From Idiomarina fontislapidosi (GTDB lineage Bacteria; Pseudomonadota; Gammaproteobacteria; Enterobacterales; Alteromonadaceae), in contig NZ_QJST01000002.1 in NCBI RefSeq assembly GCF_003226255.1, positions 310,001-374,000 on the forward strand: 64,000 nt of DNA. Direction: 5' to 3'. Position numbers and translations under genes: made by a program. Below are positions 1-7,785 of this stretch, piece by piece. The notes under the pieces were generated by a model. It was given only the letters and a program-made list of their open reading frames with translations, was not told the origin of the DNA and searched no databases. The first letter of the stretch is position 1; each line of letters opens with the position of its first letter.

Positions 1-797
1 TATTGCAAGTTTAAGCGTGAAAACTCGATTTGCTGAGGGTGGCAGTCAATACTGATATTATCCAACACCCAGTCGTACAAGCGACGGTTATCTTGGAACT
101 CCAACGTACACAGTGAATGCGTAATGCCCTCAAGCGCATCCGAAATACAGTGAGTAAAGTCATACATTGGATACACACACCATTTGTCACCAGTTTGGTG
201 ATGATGCACGTGGCGCACGCGATAGATAACCGGGTCGCGCATACACATAAATGGCGATGACATATCAATTTTGGCGCGCAAGCAACACTCGCCGTCCTTG
301 AACTCACCTGCCGTCATGCGCTTGAACAAGTCCAAGTTTTCCTCAACAGAGGTGTCGCGGTAAGGACTATTTGTACCTGGCTCTTTCAAGGTACCGCGCA
401 TTTCACGCATGGTGTCTTGATCAGAGAAGTCTACATACGCAAGACCTTTTTCGATGAGCTCGACAGCAAAGCCGTGTAACTCTTCAAAGTAGCCCGACGA
501 GTATTTAGGGGTACCTTCCCATTGATAGCCCAACCAAGCGACGTCACGTTTAATTGATTCAACGTAATCCACTTTCTCTTTTAATGGGTTCGTATCATCA
601 AAACGTAAATTACAGGTGCCTTTATAATCTTCCGCAATACCAAAGTTCAACACGATGGATTTAGCATGACCAATATGCAAAAAACCATTCGGCTCCGGTG
701 GGAACCGAGTATGTACGGATGTATGCTTTCCTTCCGCCAAATCTTTATCGATGATTTGACGAATAAAATTACTCGGACGATGCTCAGTTTCTGACAT
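1..797 (-). CDS. glnS: Glutaminyl-tRNA synthetase, N-terminal part (runs off the window edge)
   Basis: Charges tRNA-Gln with glutamine in the cytoplasm (class I aminoacyl-tRNA synthetase). About 265 residues are present and the frame has no stop before base 1, so the C-terminal half lies outside. The protein starts [14 protein letters not shown] and carries the class I signature [14 protein letters not shown] with HIGH at residues 41-44, followed by the GlnRS-typical region around [10 protein letters not shown]. The ATG at 797-795 is preceded by GGAGAA nine bases upstream, which fixes the start. It lies 58 bases downstream of pxpC on the same strand and could be partly co-transcribed. GluRS is the only close alternative, but the N-terminal sequence is GlnRS-like. 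Confidence 0.95.
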   Translation of the reverse strand, partial: MSETEHRPSNFIRQIIDKDLAEGKHTSVHTRFPPEPNGFLHIGHAKSIVLNFGIAEDYKGTCNLRFDDTNPLKEKVDYVESIKRDVAWLGYQWEGTPKYSSGYFEELHGFAVELIEKGLAYVDFSDQDTMREMRGTLKEPGTNSPYRDTSVEENLDLFKRMTAGEFKDGECCLRAKIDMSSPFMCMRDPVIYRVRHVHHHQTGDKWCVYPMYDFTHCISDALEGITHSLCTLEFQDNRRLYDWVLDNISIDCHPQQIEFSRLNLQ

Positions 798-855
798 GCG
801 TGTATGTTCTCCAACAACTTTTGAGCTCAAAAAAGGATATTACCTATGATCGCAA

Positions 856-1797
856 TTAATGATCAGTCTGGCAAGCAGGTGTAATACCAAAAAAGTCATA
901 ATATTTCGTTAATTGTTGCTGCACTTGAGCAACCTCGACACGGGTAAATTGAACCGTTTGCCCCGGTCGACATTGCGCTAAACGCGACAAATCAAGCGGG
1001 CTAATATTGCCAAGCTTGGGATAGCCCCCGAGCGTCTGACGATCGTTCATCATTATGATGGGTTGACCGTTAGGGGGAACTTGCACCGAGCCAATATTGA
1101 TCCCCTCGGACACTAACCCCTGACCGGCGTACTCGATCGCTGGCCCCTCTAGCCGAATACCCATACGGTCACTTTGCTGACTGATTGTATACTCATGGAA
1201 ACAGAGTTTTTCTCGTTCTGCCATGGCAAACTGATCGTACTGAAATCCCGGAATCAAGCCGAGCACCGGTGGCTTGCTGTAATCTGGGCGGTAACGCCAC
1301 GGAATACGTTGAGTAAGCTCGCACTGCGAAGACGCGATCGCAAGCGTATCACCTTTCTGCAACGCACTTCCATCGCCTTTATGTCCGCCTAAGTGTTCAC
1401 GTTTGACGGTCGCGCAACTGCCCCATTGAGCGTCAACTTGAATGCCGCCAGCGACTGCTAGATAAGCCCGTAAACCATTGCGCGCAGGACCAATCGTCAG
1501 CACTTGACCGGCTTCAACTTGGAAAGTTTCCCATATACTTTTTTCGTTATTGTCTAACTTCAAACTCACATCGGCACCGCAGACAGCCACTGCCGCAGGC
1601 GAAGTAAACTTAAACTTAGAACCGCCTAATACGATTTCAATTTGGGCGGCCATCGGGTTATTTTTTAATAAGTAGTTGCCCCATAAAAAGGCGTTTTCAT
1701 CAATCGGGCCACCGCGTGTCAGCCCTTTTTTTAGATAACCTAATCGACCAAAATCCTGAATCGTGGCATACATGCCGGGTTCAATCACTTCAATCAT
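856..1797 (-). CDS. pxpC: 5-oxoprolinase subunit C (biotin-dependent carboxyltransferase-like family)
   Basis: One of three cytosolic subunits of the prokaryotic ATP-dependent 5-oxoprolinase PxpABC, which opens 5-oxoproline (pyroglutamate) to glutamate. The 313-residue protein begins MIEVIEPGMYATIQDFGRLG, the typical YbgK/PxpC opening, and contains the family stretches GGPIDENAFLWGN near residue 30 and RLEGPAIEY near 215, then NIGSVQVPPNGQPIIM. Its start overlaps the end of pxpB by four bases (ATGA), indicating translational coupling. Length is normal for the family. Assignment to the 5-oxoprolinase rather than urea-amidolyase-type enzymes rests on the adjacent pxpB and pxpA. Confidence 0.93.
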   Translation of the reverse strand: MIEVIEPGMYATIQDFGRLGYLKKGLTRGGPIDENAFLWGNYLLKNNPMAAQIEIVLGGSKFKFTSPAAVAVCGADVSLKLDNNEKSIWETFQVEAGQVLTIGPARNGLRAYLAVAGGIQVDAQWGSCATVKREHLGGHKGDGSALQKGDTLAIASSQCELTQRIPWRYRPDYSKPPVLGLIPGFQYDQFAMAEREKLCFHEYTISQQSDRMGIRLEGPAIEYAGQGLVSEGINIGSVQVPPNGQPIIMMNDRQTLGGYPKLGNISPLDLSRLAQCRPGQTVQFTRVEVAQVQQQLTKYYDFFGITPACQTDH

Positions 1798-2495
1798 TCG
1801 AACGCCTCCACAGATCCACCGGCTGCAATAAACTCATCTTTTGAAATGGCTTTAAATTGCACCGTATCGCCCGAGTTTAATTGGTTCAAAATGCCCTTCT
1901 GCGGCTCATATAAAGGAAACGTAGTACGCCCAATAATGTTCCATCCACCAGGGGAAGCGAGCGGATAAATAGCCGTCTGTCGTTCGGCAATCGCGACACT
2001 TCCAGCAGGAATCTGTGTACGTGGCGAATCTAATCGCGGTGTTTGTAAGTCTTCCGCAACCTCTCCCATGTAAGCAAAGCCTGGTGCGAAACCCAGTGCG
2101 TAAACACGATAACTATCACGGCAATGGCGCTCGATTACTTGCTCGACGCTGCAGTGATGTAGCTCGGCGATGCGCGCAAGATCAGGACCCACGGTCGTAT
2201 CATAATAGACAGGAATAACATGCGTTTTACCCTGTTCGCCCATCGCAGTCGATGCCTCGGGTAGTGATTCAATAATCGTTTTAATCGCGGCACGTAGTTC
2301 TGTATCTGAGTGACGCGTAATATCGTAATAAACCATGAGTGACGAATACGCAGGTACGGTTTCGAGTATCGCTAAATCACTCTCGGCTAATGCCGTATCA
2401 AGCTGTAAAACGCATTGATTCGCCTCGAGACTGATTGCGTCTGAAAAATACACAATAACCGCATCTGCACCAGCATTTACAATGGATGGTTTCAC
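1794..2495 (-). CDS. pxpB: 5-oxoprolinase subunit B (KipI/PxpB family)
   Basis: Second subunit of 5-oxoprolinase, homologous to Bacillus KipI and E. coli YbgJ. The 233-residue protein shows the family features VYYDTTVGPDLARIAELH near residue 100, the segment YALGFAPGFAYMG near residue 135, and the C-terminal SPGGWNIIGRTTFPLY. It works with PxpC as an allophanate-hydrolase-like pair; PxpA is thought to supply the remaining part of the reaction. It sits 20 bases after pxpA and overlaps pxpC by four bases, so the order is pxpA-pxpB-pxpC. Kinase-inhibitor activity as in KipI is possible but unlikely in this operon context. Confidence 0.93.
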   Translation of the reverse strand: MKPSIVNAGADAVIVYFSDAISLEANQCVLQLDTALAESDLAILETVPAYSSLMVYYDITRHSDTELRAAIKTIIESLPEASTAMGEQGKTHVIPVYYDTTVGPDLARIAELHHCSVEQVIERHCRDSYRVYALGFAPGFAYMGEVAEDLQTPRLDSPRTQIPAGSVAIAERQTAIYPLASPGGWNIIGRTTFPLYEPQKGILNQLNSGDTVQFKAISKDEFIAAGGSVEAFE

Positions 2496-2515
2496 GCTCA
2501 GTGTACCTCTTGTTG

Positions 2516-3292
2516 TTATTCGGGGAGTGAGTGAAGCAGCTCACGTATTTTAGTCACAGTTTCAACCGCTGATGGGTTATCGCCGTGTACACACAGTGAG
2601 TCGATACTTATCAATCGCTCATGACCATCTTTATCAATAATAGGTTCACGCCTTGCAAAGCGCTGCGCTTGCGCTAACACGTCTGCTTCGTCAGTCAGTA
2701 CCGAACCACTTTGTTTACGCGACACTAACCGACCTTTGTGGTTATAACGTCGGTCTGCGAAGCCTTCAAACCAAAGGTGGACATCGTAGTTTGACGCCAA
2801 TGCTTGCCATTCCGAATTCTGCGGTGTTGCCATTACCATCAACGGCAGTGGTTGCCGCTGCTGGGTTTGCAGATAACTGACTGCCTTACACACCGCTTTA
2901 AAAATTTCGCTATTCCGCAGCATATCGTTATACAGCGCTCCGTGAGGTTTCACGTACGCCACAGACTCGCCATAGCGTGCCGCAACGCCATTGAGCGCCC
3001 CAACCTGATACATCACTAAAGCGATGATTTCTTGTTCAGAGCAGTCCATATGACGACGACCAAATCCAACCAAGTCAGGGTAACTTGGGTGAGCACCAAT
3101 CTTAACTTGATGCTCAGTCGCTAACGCGACCGTTTGGCTCATCGTCAGCGGATCCGAGGCGTGGAAACCACAGGCGATGTTCGCGCAATCAATATGCGGC
3201 ATGATGAGTTCATCCTCGCCCATTTTATAGGCGCCGAAGCTCTCACCAATATCGCAATTGAGGGTAATTTTTCTAATCGTATGTGTGTTCAT
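2516..3292 (-). CDS. pxpA: 5-oxoprolinase subunit A (LamB/YcsF family)
   Basis: LamB/YcsF-family subunit of 5-oxoprolinase. The chosen start MNTHTIRKITLNCDIGESFG (ATG at 3292-3290) gives 258 residues, the usual family length. The longer frame, opening at 3346, would overlap the upstream gene and adds 18 residues not typical of the family. Recognisable motifs are LNCDIGESFGAYKMGED near residue 10, IACGFHASDP near 40, IGAHPSYPDLVGFGRR near 70, VKPHGALYN near 115 and SLCVHGDNP near the C-terminus. It is separated by 13 bases from the small membrane-protein gene upstream and by 20 bases from pxpB, forming one apparent operon. Confidence 0.93.
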   Translation of the reverse strand: MNTHTIRKITLNCDIGESFGAYKMGEDELIMPHIDCANIACGFHASDPLTMSQTVALATEHQVKIGAHPSYPDLVGFGRRHMDCSEQEIIALVMYQVGALNGVAARYGESVAYVKPHGALYNDMLRNSEIFKAVCKAVSYLQTQQRQPLPLMVMATPQNSEWQALASNYDVHLWFEGFADRRYNHKGRLVSRKQSGSVLTDEADVLAQAQRFARREPIIDKDGHERLISIDSLCVHGDNPSAVETVTKIRELLHSLPE

Positions 3293-3305
3293 ACGACAAA
3301 GTATA

Positions 3306-3710
3306 TCATGATTTGGTTTTTTCTTGTTTGCGTGCCTTGAGGTCACCTACGAGACGCGCGTAACTGACTGCAAATAAATATAAACCAATGCCGATACTGG
3401 CGATTTGTAATGCAGGTAGACTCAGTACCACCAATTGATGCTGGGCAAAGATGGCAACAGCGCCAACCAGCCCCATTGTTGTTAACCCGCTCGCGATTAA
3501 TGTAATTGGTGGCAGCCAATTAAGTAACTTTTGAATGCGTAACAAGGCAAACAATCCACCTACGATAACGCCCCATGCGATAGGCACACCGAGTTGATAC
3601 CAACTCAACTGATAATCCGCTATCGCAGCCACTAACTGATCGTGTGACGCGGTATAAAAGAAAATCCCGACAGCACCGGCCAAAATTACGATTCGTTTAA
3701 AAAGATTCAT
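3306..3710 (-). CDS. Small polytopic membrane protein of unknown function
   Basis: A 134-residue protein that I do not recognise. It has four likely membrane segments: about residues 5-21, 41-60, 66-92 and 94-120, and a charged C-terminus ending KARKQEKTKS. The longest frame opens at 3794, but the ATG at 3710-3708 (MNLFKRIVIL) follows AAGGAAAG and avoids overlap with the preceding gene, so I use it. It lies 13 bases upstream of pxpA and 11 bases downstream of another small membrane-protein gene, apparently in the same transcript. A link to pyroglutamate transport is conceivable from position only; nothing in the sequence shows transport activity. Confidence 0.75.
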   Translation of the reverse strand: MNLFKRIVILAGAVGIFFYTASHDQLVAAIADYQLSWYQLGVPIAWGVIVGGLFALLRIQKLLNWLPPITLIASGLTTMGLVGAVAIFAQHQLVVLSLPALQIASIGIGLYLFAVSYARLVGDLKARKQEKTKS

Positions 3711-3721
3711 GCCTGCTTTCC

Positions 3722-3982
3722 TTACAGCGCTAAGCTCACACAGTAAATAATAATGCCAATGACAGGCACCCAAACAATCGGCGACTGGTACCACTTGAGC
3801 GGTTGTTTACTTTGTTGATTGAGCGTGCTCAAAGTAGGTAACCGATACAACCAAATAAGAGCAATAAGCATTAAGGCCGCGCCCACCAGGCGAATAACCG
3901 TATCAAATTCGCTCACGACACCGAGTACAGCCAAAAGTAAACCTACTATCAGCAGTACAATTGCAGTAACACGTTGCCACAT
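3722..3982 (-). CDS. Small membrane protein of unknown function (86 residues)
   Basis: Encodes an 86-residue hydrophobic protein with three likely membrane spans: roughly residues 4-24, 28-46 and 66-85. A short polar stretch lies between spans two and three (PTLSTLNQQSKQPLK). The ATG is preceded by GAGGTG at a normal distance, which supports translation. It is the first gene of the apparent run leading into pxpABC (11 bases to the next gene). I do not recognise the family. The divergent gene at 4098 shares the upstream region. Confidence 0.7.
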   Translation of the reverse strand: MWQRVTAIVLLIVGLLLAVLGVVSEFDTVIRLVGAALMLIALIWLYRLPTLSTLNQQSKQPLKWYQSPIVWVPVIGIIIYCVSLAL

Positions 3983-4097
3983 TTACACACCTCGTTATTA
4001 TTATGCTTTGGTCGAATACCACCATAACGCTTTTTTAACAGACAAAAAAGAATATGTTATTTTAGTGGCTACATCGATAAGGGTAGAAGATTCTCAC

Positions 4098-4550
4098 ATG
4101 CAGATATTTAAACGAATGGCGCTTATTTTGGCGGCCGCTGGCGTCACTTTTGGTCTTATCGTGATAAGCATTGTCGTTTATCAGTACACTGTGATGGAGC
4201 CTGAGACCCCTCATGCGGGCGACTGTCAGCTTAAACAGCTCGAACAAACCCAAGACCGAGCTGCCGAAGTGCACCGCTATGAATGCACCCGAGGTTCTGA
4301 AACCACTTGGCAAGGCACCGAAGTATGGCTTTATGAGCCATTGACCGAGGACTGGCAACGGATGCTGACCGTTAAAGGCGAACCCTGCGTGCGTCTTCGC
4401 CTTAATGAACGACGTTTAACCGTTTTGCACTCTGGCAATAAACTCGATTTTAATCTCGCCGAGCCTGTTTTTATTTATAAAGAAAAAGAAGGCACCAGTC
4501 GTAGCCTAGCGGTGGAAATCGATAACCAAGCTACGACGTGCAAAGGGTGA
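4098..4550 (+). CDS. Membrane-anchored protein of unknown function
   Basis: The frame is open from 3819, but the likely start is the ATG at 4098 (MQIFKRMALILAAAGVTFGL), because the part before it overlaps the divergent gene and lacks protein character. The product is about 150 residues: a basic N-terminus, one hydrophobic segment at residues 9-29 acting as signal anchor or uncleaved signal, then a soluble, presumably periplasmic domain. That domain has four cysteines (GDCQ, YECTRG, EPCVR and TTCKG), which could form disulfides. I do not recognise the family. It converges on the SDR gene with only four bases between stop codons. Confidence 0.65.
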   Translation: MQIFKRMALILAAAGVTFGLIVISIVVYQYTVMEPETPHAGDCQLKQLEQTQDRAAEVHRYECTRGSETTWQGTEVWLYEPLTEDWQRMLTVKGEPCVRLRLNERRLTVLHSGNKLDFNLAEPVFIYKEKEGTSRSLAVEIDNQATTCKG

Positions 4551-4554
4551 GTCA

Positions 4555-5322
4555 TTAGGTGAGTTTAAGCACCCAAGCCAAGGGTAAGCGTTTCATTAAA
4601 AAGCCGATAACGCACCAAGGCCAGCCCGGGACGTAGGCTTTAACAGGGGCTTTTTCGATCGCCTTAACCAATTTGCGACAGCCCTCTTCAGTACCGATCA
4701 TAAAGGGCGTATTTTTAACCTTTTCGTTAATTTCCGAACGAATATAACCCGGGAATAATGTGGTAACTTTAATAGGACTGTTCTTGCCATAAGTCTTGAG
4801 CAAGTCGGCGCGGATGCCCTCAGACATCGATGCTAATCCAGCTTTGGTCGCAGCATACACAGTCATCGCACGAGGCATACCACGTAGCGCACTCATCGAT
4901 GCGATGGTGACCAAATGCCCGTGCGCTTGCGCACGAAAGATATTCATCGCCGCTTCACATTGAGCCAGGGCTGCCACAAAATTGGTTTCAGCAGTGGCGC
5001 GGTTAGCGGCAAAGTAACCGGTGCCTATCGAGGCACCCTTACCCATTCCGGCATTCACCACAATTTTATCAATCGAGCCTGCCTCGGATTTAAAACGCTC
5101 AAAAACTTCAAATACATCGTCGTGTTGATTCACATCCAGTACAGCAATGCGCACGTTCACCTTTGGATAAGCGTGCTCGATTTCATTTTTTAACGTCTCT
5201 AAACGCTCAATGCGCCGTGCGCACAGGCACAAATGATACCCTTTACTGGCAAACTCCCTTGCCATGCCCTCGCCCAGTCCAGAACTGGCGCCTGTTATTA
5301 GTACAGTCTGTTGTTTTTGCAT
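4555..5322 (-). CDS. Short-chain dehydrogenase/reductase
   Basis: NAD(P)-dependent oxidoreductase of the classical SDR family, 255 residues. The cofactor motif TGASSGLGEG is at residues 10-19, NAG near residue 90, and the catalytic Ser-Tyr-Lys set is visible as ASMSALRG and YAATKAG (about residues 142-160). The C-terminus is hydrophobic (WPWCVIGFLMKRLPLAWVLKLT), as in SDRs associated with membranes or lipid substrates. It is 13 bases downstream of the APH-type kinase and follows an acyl-CoA dehydrogenase, so it is probably the third gene of a 4-hydroxyacyl-CoA-type catabolic operon, where an SDR could interconvert keto and hydroxy groups. Substrate not determinable from sequence. Confidence 0.85.
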   Translation of the reverse strand: MQKQQTVLITGASSGLGEGMAREFASKGYHLCLCARRIERLETLKNEIEHAYPKVNVRIAVLDVNQHDDVFEVFERFKSEAGSIDKIVVNAGMGKGASIGTGYFAANRATAETNFVAALAQCEAAMNIFRAQAHGHLVTIASMSALRGMPRAMTVYAATKAGLASMSEGIRADLLKTYGKNSPIKVTTLFPGYIRSEINEKVKNTPFMIGTEEGCRKLVKAIEKAPVKAYVPGWPWCVIGFLMKRLPLAWVLKLT

Positions 5323-5335
5323 AATACACGTCCAT

Positions 5336-6418
5336 TTATTGTTTTATTTTGCGACGGCAACGCCATAACAAGTAATTGACCAAAAACCAGAAGTTTTTAA
5401 ACGCTGGGTTATTTGTCTGTTTATGGTGGTAACGGTAATAAATCTGCTGAGCAATAACGGCGAGACGAAATAGGCCAAAAACCTCGTAAAATTTAAAGTC
5501 AGCGACCGCTACACCGGTTTTACTGCAGTAGTATTCAATGATCTCATTACGTGTGAGCATACCTGGGTAATCACTGGGCTGTCGTTTGGTGGCACGCGCA
5601 ATTTTGTCGTCACCTGCTTCAATCCAATAGGCTAATGCGTTACCTAAGTCCATTAAGGGATTACCCAATGTCGCTAACTCCCAATCCAAAATACCAATAA
5701 TATGAGTCGGGTCATCAGCATCCAACACCAGGTTATCCAAACGAAAATCGTTATGGGTCATGCAGATAGTCTCTTCGCTTGGCTGGTTTTCGCGAATCCA
5801 ACGCATAATGCCCTTGGCGCCAAATACATTCCACGTTTTAGCCCGTTCGAATCGATTGCACCAGCCTTCCACTTGGCGCTGGGTATAACCTTTGCCCTTT
5901 GCTAGCCGTTTTAAGCCTGAAGCATGGATATCAACTTGGTGCAGAGCAACAAGACGGTCGATCGCTTTGATGCACAATTGCTTCGCCTGAGCTTCACTCA
6001 AACTCAGTTGCCGCGGAAAGTGGCGACGAGGAATAATCCCCTCAACGTGACGCATGACATAAAACTCTGCACCGATCACTGACTCATCCTTGCAGTGAGC
6101 AAGCACCTCTGGCACTTCGGGAAAATAAGGCTTGAGCGCTTTTTGAAAGCGATACTCACGTCCCATATCGTGTGCAGATTTAGCTTTGGTGCCATCAGGT
6201 GGGCGCCGCAATACCAGCGCGACATTCTGATAATCAAGTCGATAAGTCCAATTTGATGCCCCGCCAGTGTACTGAGTAATGGCTAAATCGCCCGAAGACT
6301 CGCTGACCACCTCAGGTAGTTCGGCTTTTAGCCACGCATCGAGTGATTCAATCGGTAATGACTCTTCGGTTCTAACCGGAGAAGACTGGTCAAGTACGCT
6401 GTTAGTGTCAACGCTCAT
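5336..6418 (-). CDS. APH-family phosphotransferase (ACAD10/11 / LvaA-like acyl-CoA hydroxyl kinase)
   Basis: A 360-residue protein of the aminoglycoside-phosphotransferase fold. Visible motifs are TGGASNWTYRLD (nucleotide loop, near residue 51), the catalytic loop MTHNDFRLDNLVLD and the metal-binding GILDWELATLGNPLMDLGNA. These versions are those of the kinase domain of mammalian ACAD10/11 and of Pseudomonas LvaA, which phosphorylate 4-hydroxyacyl-CoA. They are not those of antibiotic-resistance enzymes. The start overlaps the end of the acyl-CoA dehydrogenase gene by 11 bases, so the pair is translationally coupled, matching the domain fusion seen in eukaryotes. The substrate is inferred from homology and context. 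A role in antibiotic resistance is unlikely. Confidence 0.85.
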   Translation of the reverse strand: MSVDTNSVLDQSSPVRTEESLPIESLDAWLKAELPEVVSESSGDLAITQYTGGASNWTYRLDYQNVALVLRRPPDGTKAKSAHDMGREYRFQKALKPYFPEVPEVLAHCKDESVIGAEFYVMRHVEGIIPRRHFPRQLSLSEAQAKQLCIKAIDRLVALHQVDIHASGLKRLAKGKGYTQRQVEGWCNRFERAKTWNVFGAKGIMRWIRENQPSEETICMTHNDFRLDNLVLDADDPTHIIGILDWELATLGNPLMDLGNALAYWIEAGDDKIARATKRQPSDYPGMLTRNEIIEYYCSKTGVAVADFKFYEVFGLFRLAVIAQQIYYRYHHKQTNNPAFKNFWFLVNYLLWRCRRKIKQ

Positions 6419-7646
6419 TCATTCGCTCCTGCCATGCTCTTACTTCAGTTTTAGCAATCGTTGCACGATGCACAGCGTCAGGGCCATCGGCAATACGCAG
6501 TGATTTAGCAACGGCTAGTAAATCAGGTAAAGGCGTATCATGACACATTGCGGCACCACCATACAGTTGCATGGTTTCATCCACCACCCGTTGCAACACT
6601 TGGGGCGCAACTAATTTAATTGAGGAAATCGCTTTGATCGCCTGCATAGCACCCACCTTATCGATTTGCCAAGCGGCATGCAGTGTCAGTAGACGCGCTT
6701 GATCTATCGCAACCCGTAAATCAGCCAAACGCTCTGTGTTGCCGCCTAACTTCAACAACGGCTGTCCAAAGGCGATACGTGATGTGCCCCGTTCAATAAA
6801 CATATCGAGTGCCCGTTCAGCGGCACCGATGGCTCGCATGCAATGATGAATACGGCCTGGACCTAAGCGCCCTTGGGCAATTTTAAAGCCAGCGCCGGGT
6901 CCTACGATAATATGATCCTTAGGTACACGCACATCATCAAATACCACTTCACCATGACCATAAGGTGCATCATATTCACCCAACGCAGGAAGCATGCGTT
7001 CGATATGCACACCTGCTGTATCTAACGGCACAATTACCATCGAGTGGCGCCGGTGCTTGTCAGCATCTTCATCTGTTAGACCCATCACGATAGCAAATTT
7101 AGCGTCTGGGTGACCCAGCCCTGTGCTCCACCATTTGCGCCCGTTAATCACCCACTCATCGCCTTGAGCAGTAATGGTGGTTTGCATGTTAGTTGCGTCT
7201 GATGAAGCGACATCGGGCTCCGTCATACAAAATACCGAACGAATATCTCCTTCGAGTAAAGGCTCAAGCCACCGAGCCTTCTGCGCAGCACTGCCAAAGT
7301 GATACAGCACCTCCATATTGCCAGTATCCGGCGCATTACAATTAAAGATTTCCGGCGCCAATAGACTGTGACCCATACACTCGGCGATAGGTGCATACTC
7401 TAGCGTTGATAACCCCTGACCTAACTCTGCGTCGGGCAAAAACAAGTTCCATAGCCCTGCCTTCTTAGCCATGGCTTTTAATTCAGCGACATGGGGTGGC
7501 ACCTGCCATTCGCGCCAATTGGGGCCTGCATTAAAGCGTTGATTTTCTTTACGGTAGTTAGACTCATAGGGTGCGATATGCTGATCAATAAAGTCTTGTA
7601 CACGTGACAAGTAGTCACGACTGTTATCCGAAAGCGAAAAGTCCAT
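6408..7646 (-). CDS. Acyl-CoA dehydrogenase family protein (ACAD10/11-like)
   Basis: FAD-dependent acyl-CoA dehydrogenase fold, 412 residues. Motifs in order: FCMTEPDVASSDATNMQT (FAD and substrate loop, about residues 139-156), INGRKWWSTG near 170, GPGRIHHCMRAIGAAERAL near 270, and the C-terminal LRIADGPDAVHRATIAKTEV. In medium-chain enzymes the catalytic Glu sits in YEGT; the aligned segment here reads IADGP, with Asp at that position, as in ACAD10/11 relatives that act on phosphorylated 4-hydroxyacyl-CoA. RBS AAGGAAACG precedes the ATG. A promoter with a FadR-type operator lies directly upstream. First gene of a three-gene operon. Confidence 0.9.
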   Translation of the reverse strand: MDFSLSDNSRDYLSRVQDFIDQHIAPYESNYRKENQRFNAGPNWREWQVPPHVAELKAMAKKAGLWNLFLPDAELGQGLSTLEYAPIAECMGHSLLAPEIFNCNAPDTGNMEVLYHFGSAAQKARWLEPLLEGDIRSVFCMTEPDVASSDATNMQTTITAQGDEWVINGRKWWSTGLGHPDAKFAIVMGLTDEDADKHRRHSMVIVPLDTAGVHIERMLPALGEYDAPYGHGEVVFDDVRVPKDHIIVGPGAGFKIAQGRLGPGRIHHCMRAIGAAERALDMFIERGTSRIAFGQPLLKLGGNTERLADLRVAIDQARLLTLHAAWQIDKVGAMQAIKAISSIKLVAPQVLQRVVDETMQLYGGAAMCHDTPLPDLLAVAKSLRIADGPDAVHRATIAKTEVRAWQERMNER

Positions 7647-7677
7647 TCTACGTTTCCTTTAAATACCGAATAACCGC

Positions 7678-7707
7678 ATTGTAGGCATGAATGATTTTCT
7701 GGTACAA
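7678..7707 (-). promoter_or_regulatory. Sigma-70 promoter of the acyl-CoA dehydrogenase operon
   Basis: On the minus strand, TTGTAC (7707-7702) and TACAAT (7683-7678) are separated by 18 bases. Transcription would start near 7671 and leave a leader of about 25 bases before the ATG at 7646. The -35 hexamer lies inside the palindrome at 7697-7713. Confidence 0.6.
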
Positions 7708-7713
7708 CCAGTT
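7697..7713. promoter_or_regulatory. FadR-type operator
   Basis: The 17-base palindrome TTCTGGTACAACCAGTT has arms CTGGT and ACCAG around ACA. From memory, the FadR consensus of enteric bacteria and vibrios is close to ATCTGGTACGACCAGAT. The site covers the -35 box of the acyl-CoA dehydrogenase promoter, the expected position for acyl-CoA-relieved repression. It could also affect the divergent lipoprotein gene. Identification is by consensus match only. Confidence 0.6.
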
Positions 7714-7785
7714 TAAGCCGATTACTCCACTTGTAATGGAGTCAAATTTTTATTACGGTTTAAAACAAAATGGATAACTTCGTCT

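Noticed and set aside
1174-1392. Open frames opposite pxpC and similar frames opposite sucAB, sdhA, mfd, acnA and others
   Set aside because: They are shadows of strongly supported genes, with no RBS or recognisable protein features.
3819-4097. Upstream part of the 4098 gene's open frame
   Set aside because: It runs antiparallel through the 86-residue membrane-protein gene and has no protein-like character; a signal anchor begins at 4098.
5336-6418. Aminoglycoside resistance gene
   Set aside because: The motif versions and the coupling to an acyl-CoA dehydrogenase place it with acyl-CoA hydroxyl kinases.
4555-7646. Complete levulinate (lva) operon
   Set aside because: Only counterparts of the kinase, dehydrogenase and an SDR are visible; no acyl-CoA synthetase or small LvaB-like gene is adjacent.
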